Shown here piece by piece: positions 15,333 through 22,633 of a stretch of DNA of 64,000 bases. Under the pieces are notes generated by a model. That model saw nothing but the letters and a program-made list of their open reading frames with translations. It was not told the DNA's origin and made no database searches. Every line of letters begins with the position of its first letter. Position 1 is the first letter of the stretch. The stretch is from Streptomyces kaniharaensis (GTDB lineage: Bacteria; Actinomycetota; Actinomycetes; Streptomycetales; Streptomycetaceae): assembly GCF_009569385.1 (NCBI RefSeq), contig NZ_WBOF01000003.1:186001-250000 (forward strand), given 5' to 3'. The position numbers were made by a program, and so were the translations under genes.

Positions 15333-17595
15333 GCCCATCGGGCGGGACCGGGACCGGGGGCAGCGGGCCGTCGTGGCGGGCGCTGGCGCGCCAGTCGGCG
15401 ACCCGGACCAGGGTTTCCAGGAAGGCGAGCCGGAACGGGCCGAGGTCGGGGCGGTCGCGCAGGGCGAGCGCCCGTTCGGTCCAGGCCGCCGGGAAGGCCG
15501 CGGTGTGCAGGGTCAGGGCGGGGAAGCGCTCGCCGGTGGACAGCTCGACGGGCGGGGTGCGGTCCCCGTCCGCGACGCCGAGCAGCAGGGGCGCCTCCTC
15601 GCCGCGCGGGTGCACGGTGATCCGGACGTGGCCGTGGTGCGCGGCGGCCAGGTAGGTCACGAGCGCGTCGTGGCCGCCGTGCCGGAGCAGGAGCGCGCTG
15701 ACCAGCTCGTGCCGGAAGTGGGGGCGGGCCGGGCGGTGGGGCGGTAGCGGTGCTGCGCCGTTCCTCGACTTGGCGAGCAGGCCGTCCGGCGGGTCGGCCC
15801 GGCCGGCGCGCAGCTTCGCCTGGAAGGCGTCGTGGCACTTGCCGAGGTCGTGGTAGCGGGCCGCCCGGATGACGGCCTCGCGCAGGTCGGCGGGGAGTTC
15901 GGGCAGGGCCGCGAGCAGCCGGCGCGCCTCCTCGGCGGTCTCCTGGAGGTGCTGGTCGAGGCCGATCCAGGAGGTGCAACCGTAGGGCGGGCGTTCGGGG
16001 GCGGCGGCCTCGGGTGGCACGGGGGCCGTGCTGGCCGGGGTCCAGCCGCGGTCGGGCAGGTAGCCGCCGTAGCGGGCGTCGAGCAGGAGGCGGGTGCCGG
16101 GGTGCAGGTCTGAGGGCCGTGCGGGTCGCCACCGGCCGTCCAGTTCCTCGCGCAGCCAGGCCCGGCCGGCGGGCAGCGCGCGGAGGTCGCCGAGTGGTAC
16201 CGGGCAGAGCTCGTCGCTCGCCGGATCGGGCTCGTCCTCGGCGGGCCCGACGGAATCGGCGGCCCCGACGGAATCGCCCGGCCCGACATGGGCGGGTTCC
16301 CAGGTGCGCCAGGCGACCAGCGCGGGCAGCGTGGCGTGTTCGGACGGCTCGCAGATCCAGCGGTCGGCGGTGGCGGCCGGGGTGTCGTCGTCGGGGGCGG
16401 AGTCGAAGAGGGCGAGGAGGTCCTCGCGGCCCGGGCCGGGCGGTGGGAGTGGCTCGTCGATGCGGGCCGCCTGCAGTTCGGCGGGGGTGACGGCCCGGCC
16501 CTCGTGGGCGGTGAGCCATGCCGCGGTGGCCGCGTCGCCGCCCTCCGGGGGCGTGCACCAGAGCAGGTCGCCGCCGCCCGGGTGCTCGCCGTGCCGGTTG
16601 CAGCGGCCGGCGCGTTGCACGAGCGAGGCCCAGGGCGCGAGTTCGGTGACCAGGGTGCGGCTGGAGAGGTCGAGTCCGGCTTCCACGGCCGCGGTGGCGA
16701 CGACGAGGAGGTCGCGCTCGTCCTCGGTGGCGGCGCGCAGGACGCGGTGGCGGTCGGCGGCGCGGAAGTGAGGGTGCAGCAGGATCGTCTCGCGCCCGGT
16801 GGCGGCCAGGGCGGCGTGCACGGCCCGGGCCCGTTCCAGGGAGCCCAGCACCACGACGGTCCGGGTGCCGGGCACGTGCGCGGCGGTGGCGGCGCCTGCG
16901 AGGGCGGCCGGGTAGTGCCCGGGCCCGAGGTGGAGGCGGGCGATCCGGCGAAGCGTCGCGGGGCCGTCCGAGGCGTGCAGCACCGGCCCGTCGAGGCCGG
17001 CCCCGTCCCACGTCGACGACATCCACATCGTCCGGGTCGCCGCCGCCGTCCCCAACCGGTCGCGCAGCCGCTGGAGTTGGACGCCGGTGGACAGGGCGGG
17101 GCCGAGCAGGTGCGGCTCGTCGAAGACCCACTGGGTGTCGGTGTGCAGCAGGGCGTAGGAGACCGGCGTCATCGTCCGGCGCTCCGCGTGGCCGCGCATC
17201 AGCGCACGGCTGAGCAGCACGTCGTGGGTGCCGACCAGGATCGCGGTCTGCTCGGGCCCGCGCCGCCAGGCGCCGTCCTGCGCGGCGCCGCCGGCGAGCA
17301 GGTGCAGCCCGACCTCGCCGGTGGGCGCGAGGCGGTCCAGCCACTGCCGGATGCGGGCGGAGGTCTGGTCGGCGAGGCTGTGCCGGGGCAGGACGAGGAC
17401 CAGTCGGCGCGGGGTGGCCTCGGGCGCGGTGACCAGGCGGCGGTGCAGCCAGGGCAGGACCGCGGCGACGGTCTTGCCGGCGCCGGTGGGGGCCTTGAGG
17501 AGGGTGGGCAGGCCTTCGGCGGCCAGCTTCGACTGGTAGGGGTAGGGGGTGTAGCCGGTCGCGGTGCGTACGAAGGTCTCGAAGTCGGCCGTCAT
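15313..17595 (-). CDS. cas3: Orphan Cas3-like helicase with C-terminal HD nuclease domain (type I-G/I-U-like)
   Basis: 760 residues from ATG 17595, with no good Shine-Dalgarno. The N-terminal two thirds is an SF2 helicase: 'LLKAPTGAGKTVAAVLPW' (Walker A), 'VFDEPHLLGPA' (motif II, DEPH), 'WMSSTWDG' (motif III), 'VVATAAVEAGLDLSS' and 'LVQRAGRCNRHGE' (motif VI). The C-terminal part is an HD domain: 'RYHDLGKCHDAF', 'HFRHELVSALLL', 'AAHHGHVRI' and 'LVRVADWRAS'. Helicase first and HD last is the order described for Cas3 of subtype I-G (formerly I-U). No cas5, cas7, cas8, cas1, cas2 or repeat array is near. It lies 26 bases after pcp on the same strand, so it may be the last gene of the pcp operon. 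Confidence 0.8.
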   Translation of the reverse strand: MTADFETFVRTATGYTPYPYQSKLAAEGLPTLLKAPTGAGKTVAAVLPWLHRRLVTAPEATPRRLVLVLPRHSLADQTSARIRQWLDRLAPTGEVGLHLLAGGAAQDGAWRRGPEQTAILVGTHDVLLSRALMRGHAERRTMTPVSYALLHTDTQWVFDEPHLLGPALSTGVQLQRLRDRLGTAAATRTMWMSSTWDGAGLDGPVLHASDGPATLRRIARLHLGPGHYPAALAGAATAAHVPGTRTVVVLGSLERARAVHAALAATGRETILLHPHFRAADRHRVLRAATEDERDLLVVATAAVEAGLDLSSRTLVTELAPWASLVQRAGRCNRHGEHPGGGDLLWCTPPEGGDAATAAWLTAHEGRAVTPAELQAARIDEPLPPPGPGREDLLALFDSAPDDDTPAATADRWICEPSEHATLPALVAWRTWEPAHVGPGDSVGAADSVGPAEDEPDPASDELCPVPLGDLRALPAGRAWLREELDGRWRPARPSDLHPGTRLLLDARYGGYLPDRGWTPASTAPVPPEAAAPERPPYGCTSWIGLDQHLQETAEEARRLLAALPELPADLREAVIRAARYHDLGKCHDAFQAKLRAGRADPPDGLLAKSRNGAAPLPPHRPARPHFRHELVSALLLRHGGHDALVTYLAAAHHGHVRITVHPRGEEAPLLLGVADGDRTPPVELSTGERFPALTLHTAAFPAAWTERALALRDRPDLGPFRLAFLETLVRVADWRASARHDGPLPPVPVPPDGPTPGSA

Positions 17596-17621
17596 CGGGC
17601 CAACGTACGACGGATGGCCGG

Positions 17622-18263
17622 TCAGTGGGTGGTTCCCTCCGGGGTGTGCAGGTCGGTGGGGCGGGTCGAGGCGGTGAGCAGGGCGCGCAGGGCGCGGGCG
17701 GCGGTGGCGGCGGGCAGGGCGGGTTCGGCCCGGTCGAGGACCTGCTCGGGCAGGGCGGGCAGGTGGACGAAGCCGCCGCGGGTGGTGGGCCGTTCGGTGG
17801 CGATCAGGTGCATGAGGGCGTAGAAGACGTGGTTGCAGACGAACGTCCCGGCGGTGTGGGAGAGGGAGGAGGGCAGTCCGGCCGCCCGGACGGCGGCCAC
17901 ACAGGCCTTGACCGGCAGGGTGGCGAAGTAGGCCGCGGGGCCGCCGGGGACGACGGGCCAGTCGACGGGTCGGCGGCCCGCGTTGTCGGGGATGCGTGCG
18001 TCGTCGATGTTGACGGCGATGCGCTCGACGCTGACGTCGGGGCGGCCCGTCGCCTGGCCGAGGCAGACCACCACGTCCGGGTCGGTGTCGCGGACCGCCG
18101 CGCGCAGTTCGTCGGCCGCCCGTCCGAAGACGCAGCTCAGCCGGGCGGGGGTGACCTCCAGTCCGGCGGGAGGGTGGTCGGCGACGAGACGGGCGGCCTC
18201 CCAGGACGGATTGCGGGTGGCGCCGTCGAAGGGTTCGAAGCCGGTGAGCAGGATCCTGGTCAT
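17622..18263 (-). CDS. pcp: Pyroglutamyl-peptidase I
   Basis: 213 residues from ATG 18263. This is a C15 cysteine peptidase that removes N-terminal 5-oxoproline from peptides. The family start 'ILLTGFEPFDGATRNPSWEAA' is present, and the catalytic residues are readable: Glu in 'VSVERIAVN', Cys in 'AGTFVCNHVFY' and His in 'GGFVHLPALP'. Length is normal. It is cytoplasmic. It follows the DUF979/DUF969 permease-like pair by 70 bases on the same strand; this association recurs in bacteria and suggests uptake and recycling of pyroglutamyl compounds. The FadR-type operator at 20129 would control the operon. Confidence 0.93.
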   Translation of the reverse strand: MTRILLTGFEPFDGATRNPSWEAARLVADHPPAGLEVTPARLSCVFGRAADELRAAVRDTDPDVVVCLGQATGRPDVSVERIAVNIDDARIPDNAGRRPVDWPVVPGGPAAYFATLPVKACVAAVRAAGLPSSLSHTAGTFVCNHVFYALMHLIATERPTTRGGFVHLPALPEQVLDRAEPALPAATAARALRALLTASTRPTDLHTPEGTTH

Positions 18264-18333
18264 CAGCGGCGGCGCCTTTCGCGGTCGGTGGTGGTCGAAG
18301 GGGTCTGCCGGCCGGTCGGAACCTGTCGGGCGG

Positions 18334-19302
18334 TCAGAAGGCGAAGAGCGACATGATGGCGATGTTGCAGACCAGCAGGGCGCCCGCGGTGGGCAGTTGG
18401 GCCTTGATCGGCCCGTACTGGTCCTTGAGTTCGAGCAGGGCGGCCGGGACCAGGTTGAAGTTGGCGGCCATCGGGGTGGCCAGGGTGCCGCAGAAGCCGG
18501 CCAGCATGCCCACGGCCAGGACGACCGGCGGGTGGCCGTGCAGCCGGGTGATCAGGACGGGCCAGCCGATGGCGGCGGTCATGACGGGGAACGCGGCGAA
18601 GGCGTTGCCCATGACGACGGTGAACAGGGCCATGCCGAGGCAGTAGAGCACCACCGCGGCGAACCGGCTGCCGTCGGGCAGGAAGTGGGTGGTGAGCCTG
18701 CCGACCTGGGTGCCGACGCCGGCGCTCTGGAAGATCGAGCCGAGCACGGCGAGGAGTTGGGGCAGCAGCAGCGTCCAGCCCATGGCTTCCACCAGTGCGC
18801 GGCCGGCGTGCAGGGCGACGGCGGGGTTGCGCTCGCGGGTGAGCGGCAGAGCGACGGCCAGGGCGGCGAGCACGCCGAGGCCGAGCCCGAGGAGCGTCTC
18901 GCTGCCGGGCTGGAGCAGCGGGCCGGCGCCCAGGTGCACGCCCTTGAGGAGGGTGGCGCAGGCGAGCGCGACGAGCGGGAGGATCAGCGCGGGGATGAAC
19001 AGCCGGCTGCCGAGGCGGGCGGCGGAGGCGGCCCGCTGCTCGGGGGTGGTGGTCGCGGGTGTGCCGCGTCCGGTGAAGCCGAAGCCGGCCAGGCAGATCA
19101 TGGCCAGGACGGCGGCGCCCAGCGGCGCGGCGGGTGCGCTCTTGTCGGCGACCCACGTGCCGTAGACGAAGCTCGCGCCGAGCAGGCCCCAGAAGGCGGC
19201 GCTGCCCAGTCGCTTGGGGTTGCTGCGGTCGGCCGCCATCTGCGCGGCCATCGCCAGGAAGACGGCGCCGAGCAGCCAGTACAGCCACTCCACCTTGATC
19301 AC
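18334..19302 (-). CDS. DUF979 family membrane protein (permease-like)
   Basis: 322 residues from GTG 19302, with GGAGG seven bases upstream; the start overlaps the end of the DUF969 gene by 4 bases (GTGA). About nine hydrophobic helices are visible, including 'WLYWLLGAVFLAMAAQMA' and 'VLAVGMLAGFCGTLATPMAA'. 'CGTLATPMAANFN' near the end looks like a discontinuous membrane motif of a transporter. DUF979 nearly always occurs with DUF969, and the pair is presumed to be one transporter. Association with pcp suggests 5-oxoproline or small peptides as substrate, which is inference. Confidence 0.85.
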   Translation of the reverse strand: MIKVEWLYWLLGAVFLAMAAQMAADRSNPKRLGSAAFWGLLGASFVYGTWVADKSAPAAPLGAAVLAMICLAGFGFTGRGTPATTTPEQRAASAARLGSRLFIPALILPLVALACATLLKGVHLGAGPLLQPGSETLLGLGLGVLAALAVALPLTRERNPAVALHAGRALVEAMGWTLLLPQLLAVLGSIFQSAGVGTQVGRLTTHFLPDGSRFAAVVLYCLGMALFTVVMGNAFAAFPVMTAAIGWPVLITRLHGHPPVVLAVGMLAGFCGTLATPMAANFNLVPAALLELKDQYGPIKAQLPTAGALLVCNIAIMSLFAF

Positions 19303-20009
19303 TTGCCCACCTCCGCGACGCGGCTGTCGGCGGCGCCGGGGGCGGGCAGGTCCCGGGCGAGGGCACGGTCCAGGTGAAGCAGTCGCGCGCCGTGGACGAG
19401 GGTGGCGCAGATCGCGGTGGGAACGGCCCAGAGGGCGAGGCGGACCGGTTCGAGATCGGTGTGGTAGGTCGCGTTGACGAAGCCGGTGATCAGGAGGATC
19501 GAGCCGACGGCGAGGAAGCAGTCCTCGCCGAAGAACAGGCCCACCGTGTCGGTGCTCGCGGCGAAGGAGCGCAGGCGCTCGCGGGCCCGGTCGCTCAGGC
19601 GGCCGTGGCGGCGCTCGGCGGCGGCCTCCGCCATCGGCGCGATCATGGGCCGCACCGCCTGGGCGTGCCCGCCGAGGGCGGTGAGCCCGAGGGCGGCGCC
19701 GAGTTGACGGATCACCAGGTAGATCGCGAGCAGGCGGCCGGCGCTGACCTTCGCGAGCCGGTTCATCAGGGTGCGGGCCTGGTCCTGCAGGCCGTGGCGT
19801 TCCAGGAGGCCGATGACGGGCAGGGCGACGACGAAGAGGGTGACCGAGCGGCTGGAGGCGAAGCCCGTGCCGAACGCCTCCAGGACTTTCGTCGGGCTCA
19901 GTCCGCCCAGGAGGCCGGTGATGACGCCGGCGGCGCCGACGACGAGGAGCGGATGTCGCCGGGTGGCGAATCCGGCCACCACGACGAGGATGCCGACAAG
20001 AACGATCAT
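19299..20009 (-). CDS. DUF969 family membrane protein (permease-like)
   Basis: 236 residues from ATG 20009. Five to six hydrophobic segments are visible, starting at the first residue ('MIVLVGILVVVAGFA'), with 'LIGLLERHGLQDQAR' and 'GGHAQAVRPMIAPMAEAA' in the loops. It is the usual partner of DUF979, with stop and start overlapping, so the two subunits are translationally coupled. It is the first gene of the DUF969-DUF979-pcp operon and is divergent from the GntR gene. The operator at 20129-20145 lies in the divergent region. Confidence 0.85.
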   Translation of the reverse strand: MIVLVGILVVVAGFATRRHPLLVVGAAGVITGLLGGLSPTKVLEAFGTGFASSRSVTLFVVALPVIGLLERHGLQDQARTLMNRLAKVSAGRLLAIYLVIRQLGAALGLTALGGHAQAVRPMIAPMAEAAAERRHGRLSDRARERLRSFAASTDTVGLFFGEDCFLAVGSILLITGFVNATYHTDLEPVRLALWAVPTAICATLVHGARLLHLDRALARDLPAPGAADSRVAEVGK

Positions 20010-20128
20010 GCTCCGGGCCGCCTTTCGCAGGGTGTCCGCCTCGCGGGTGGCCGTCTGCCACGCCCCGGGGTGGACGAGGTCCCGGCCGGGTTGGGCCGCG
20101 ACCGTGCGGGGATTGCCGCGAGGCTAGG

Positions 20129-20145
20129 GGATTGTGGAACAATCC
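20129..20145. promoter_or_regulatory. FadR-type operator between DUF969 and gntR
   Basis: GGATTGT-GGA-ACAATCC is a perfect 7-3-7 inverted repeat containing TTGTGGAACAA. This fits the TNGTNNNACNA consensus of FadR-subfamily GntR regulators. It lies in the divergent region next to such a regulator. Confidence 0.75.
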
Positions 20146-20201
20146 GACAAGAGCACATACGGCGTGAGGTTCTGACGCAACGGCAGGAGGTGCACGCGAC
20201 G

Positions 20202-20891
20202 GTGACGGGAGTCTTCGACGCACTCGCGGCCGATCGGAGCCGGCTCGAACGCGCCGGCATCGCCCAGCGGGTGGCCGAGGTGCTGCGCGACCACATCACC
20301 GAGGGCCGCCTCGCCCCGGGCACGCGGCTGTCGGAGGAGTCGCTCGGCGAGGCGCTCTCGGTCTCGCGCAACACGCTGCGCGAGGCGTTCCGGCTGCTGG
20401 CCGACCAACGCCTGGTCGTGCACGAGCTGAACCGCGGCGTGTTCGTCAAGATCCTGGACCCCGGCGACGTCGCCGACATCTACACGCTGCGCCTCGCGCT
20501 GGAGATGGCCGGCGTGCGCGCGCTGCGCAGTGCGGCGTCGGAGCGCCTGGCCGCGCTGCGGGCGGCGCTCGCGCGGGCGGAGGCGGCCGAGGCGCTCGGC
20601 GACTGGGTCGCCGTCGGCACCGCCGACCTGCACTTCCACCAGGCGGTTGCGGGACTGGCCGGCAGCGAGCGGATCGACGAGTGCATGGCGCGTCTGGTGG
20701 CGGAGCTGCGCCTGGCGTTCGCGGCGGTGGCCTCGGCGCGCGGGCTCCACGAGCCGTTCCTTCGCCGCAACCAGACGCTGGCCGGGTTGCTGGAGTCCGG
20801 CGAGATCGACGACGCCGAGGTCGAGTTGACGCGGTATCTGGACGACGCGCGCGCGGTGATCGTCCGGGCGATGACGCAGGACGGGTGGTGA
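20202..20891 (+). CDS. GntR family regulator, FadR/FCD subfamily
   Basis: 229 residues from GTG 20202, with CAGGAGG eleven bases upstream; GTG 20190 is possible but overlaps that site. The N-terminal winged helix reads 'IAQRVAEVLRDHITEGRLA', 'GTRLSEESLGEALSVSRNT' and 'LREAFRLLADQRLV'. The C-terminal domain is a helical FCD domain with 'DIYTLRLALE' and a His in 'ADLHFHQAVAGLAGS', the usual metal/ligand-binding position. The perfect TTGT-N3-ACAA operator upstream supports autoregulation and control of the divergent DUF969-DUF979-pcp operon. The ligand may be 5-oxoproline or a related acid; this is inference. Confidence 0.9.
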   Translation: MTGVFDALAADRSRLERAGIAQRVAEVLRDHITEGRLAPGTRLSEESLGEALSVSRNTLREAFRLLADQRLVVHELNRGVFVKILDPGDVADIYTLRLALEMAGVRALRSAASERLAALRAALARAEAAEALGDWVAVGTADLHFHQAVAGLAGSERIDECMARLVAELRLAFAAVASARGLHEPFLRRNQTLAGLLESGEIDDAEVELTRYLDDARAVIVRAMTQDGW

Positions 20892-20905
20892 CAGGGGCCG
20901 GGCCG

Positions 20906-20975
20906 CCTGACCGTCCCCCTCCCCCGCCGGCGCGCGGTGCCCGCAGGGGCACCGGCGGGGGTTCGGGCGGTCAGG
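20906..20975. terminator. Compound bidirectional terminator at the end of the NRPS operon
   Basis: Nested stems: CCTGACCG (20906-20913) with CGGTCAGG (20968-20975), and CCCCCGCCGG (20921-20930) with CCGGCGGGGG (20952-20961), plus an inner GGTGCCC/GGGCACC. It separates the convergent gntR gene and the last gene of the NRPS operon and marks the operon's downstream boundary. Confidence 0.75.
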
Positions 20976-21531
20976 AGCCCAGGTGCGCGGCCGGGCCCAG
21001 GGCGGTGGCGAAGCGCAGCACTTCGTCCAGGGCCTGGTCGATCCGGGAGGTCAGCGCGGTGAGACTGCCGGGTTCGGTCAAGTCGGCGCGTTGGACCACG
21101 AGTTGGGTCGGGACGGCCCAGCCACCGAGGGCCCTGACCACCGCGCGCAGGTGGTCGCAGGTGCCGGAGGCGTTGTGCAGGGCGCTGGCGGTGGCGGCGA
21201 TCAGGACGGGCCGGTCGGCGAGCGCGGTGTCCGGGAGGTGGTCGAGGGTGTTCTTGAGCGCGCCGGAGAGGCTGCCGTGCTGGACCGGGGTGACGAGCAC
21301 GACGGCGTCGGCGGCGGCGACCTCCTTGAGGAGATGGGCGACCGCCGGGTCCTCCAGCAGTTCGCCGCTGACGTAGCGGTCGGGGTCGAGGACGGGCAGC
21401 GCGAGCAGCGAGCGGTCCAGCTCGCCGACCGTCAACCGGCCGGTCTGGTCGGCCCGTTCGGCGATGAGGGCGGTGAGGCGGCGGCAGCTGGAGGCGCGGG
21501 CGGTGGTGCCGGCGACCAGCAGCAGGTTCAC
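20971..21531 (-). CDS. NAD(P)H-dependent FMN reductase (SsuE-like), last gene of the NRPS operon
   Basis: 186 residues from GTG 21531, overlapping the luciferase-like gene's stop by 4 bases (GTGA). It is a flavodoxin-fold reductase: 'LLLVAGTTARASSCRRLTA' at the N-terminus in place of the usual GSxxxxSxT loop, 'VVLVTPVQHGSLSGALKN' and 'DHLPDTALADRPVLIAAT'. It should use NAD(P)H to reduce FMN in the cytoplasm. Direct coupling to the LLM monooxygenase implies that it supplies FMNH2 to that enzyme, and perhaps reduced flavin for prenyl-FMN used by the UbiD-like protein. Length is normal for the family. Confidence 0.85.
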   Translation of the reverse strand: MNLLLVAGTTARASSCRRLTALIAERADQTGRLTVGELDRSLLALPVLDPDRYVSGELLEDPAVAHLLKEVAAADAVVLVTPVQHGSLSGALKNTLDHLPDTALADRPVLIAATASALHNASGTCDHLRAVVRALGGWAVPTQLVVQRADLTEPGSLTALTSRIDQALDEVLRFATALGPAAHLGS

Positions 21532-22586
21532 GCTCCCGCTCCGCGGGCCTGCCAGGCGTTCTTCAGCTCGTCGAGGTGGTGCAGCGCGGCGAGCACCTCG
21601 TCGGGGTCGACGCCGAAGTCGATCAGGCAGGCCACCTCGTCGACGCCGAGGCCCTCCAGCCGTTCCAGGGTGTTCAGGCCGTCCTCGACGGTGCCGAACA
21701 GTCCGCTGGTCTCGAAGTAGCGGTCGAAGGAGCGGGCGACCAGGAACTCCAGGTCGTCCTCGTCCAGTTCGTCGGGGTCGACGCCCGGCAGGATGTCGCC
21801 GGCGGCCTTCATGATCAGGCCGATGGAGCTGCGGATGTAGTCGGAGAACGGCTCTCGGACCGTCTCGCGGACCTTGTCGCGGTCGGTGCCGAGGAAGGTG
21901 TGCATCATCAGGACGACGTTTCCGGCGGCGCCCTGAGAAGCACCGACCGGCAGCGCGTCGCGGTAGAGTCCGATCTTCTTGGCGAGGTCCTCCACCTCCT
22001 GGCCGAGCAGGTGGGTGAGCAGGCCGAGGCCCAGCTCGCCGGCCTGGCGGAAGGTGTCGGGACTGCCAGCGCTGGTCAGCCAGATCGGCAGGTCGGCCTG
22101 GACCGGGGCCGGGAAGCTGCGCACCTGGACGGGGTTGCCCTCGCCGTCGGGCAGTTCCACGCTGTCGCGGCGCCACAGGGTGCGGACGGTCTCGATCGTG
22201 TCGATCAGCAGCTTGCGGCGGTCGGCGTAGTTCTCCGGGCGCAGGACGAAGTCGTTGGCGTGCCAGCCGGGGGCGAACGACAGGCCCACCCGGCCGTCGG
22301 AGAGGTTGTCGACCACCGACCACTCCTCGGCGATCCGCACCGGGTGGTGCAGCGGGCCGACCACGCTGCCGGCCCGGATGGCCACCCGCTCGGTCAGGGC
22401 GGCCAGGGCGGCGCCGGTGACGGCGGGGTTGGGGTAGAGGCCGCCGAACTCGTGGAAGTGCCGCTCGGGGGTCCAGACCGCGTTGAAGCCGTGGGTGTCG
22501 GCGAAGCGGGCGCCTTCCAGCAGCAGCCGGTACTGGTCGCGGCCCTCGCCCCGGCCGTCGGCGAAGTAGAAGAGACTGAAGTGCAC
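21528..22586 (-). CDS. Luciferase-like FMN-dependent monooxygenase of the natural-product (MupA/Atu3640-like) class
   Basis: 352 residues from GTG 22586. It has the bacterial luciferase TIM-barrel signature with the features of monooxygenases embedded in NRPS/PKS clusters: 'HFSLFYFADG', 'FNAVWTPERHFHEFGGLYPN', 'VGPLHHPVRIAEEWSVVDNL' and 'GRVGLSFAPGWHANDF'. In this class reduced FMN and O2 hydroxylate carrier-bound or free amino-acid substrates, on carbon or nitrogen. It is coupled to the FMN reductase (4-base overlap) and lies 47 bases after the MFS exporter. It is therefore a tailoring enzyme of the 21-43 kb cluster. Its target could be the amino-acid building block or the peptide. Confidence 0.88.
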   Translation of the reverse strand: MHFSLFYFADGRGEGRDQYRLLLEGARFADTHGFNAVWTPERHFHEFGGLYPNPAVTGAALAALTERVAIRAGSVVGPLHHPVRIAEEWSVVDNLSDGRVGLSFAPGWHANDFVLRPENYADRRKLLIDTIETVRTLWRRDSVELPDGEGNPVQVRSFPAPVQADLPIWLTSAGSPDTFRQAGELGLGLLTHLLGQEVEDLAKKIGLYRDALPVGASQGAAGNVVLMMHTFLGTDRDKVRETVREPFSDYIRSSIGLIMKAAGDILPGVDPDELDEDDLEFLVARSFDRYFETSGLFGTVEDGLNTLERLEGLGVDEVACLIDFGVDPDEVLAALHHLDELKNAWQARGAGA

Positions 22587-22633
22587 GTCGTGTCCCCGAT
22601 CGGGTGTTGAGGTGTGGTCAGGTCGAGGGGCGG

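Noticed and set aside
15313..20009. A CRISPR array near the Cas3-like gene
   Set aside because: I looked for regularly spaced direct repeats around the gene and in the rest of the window and found none; the lectin repeats are coding and not of array type.
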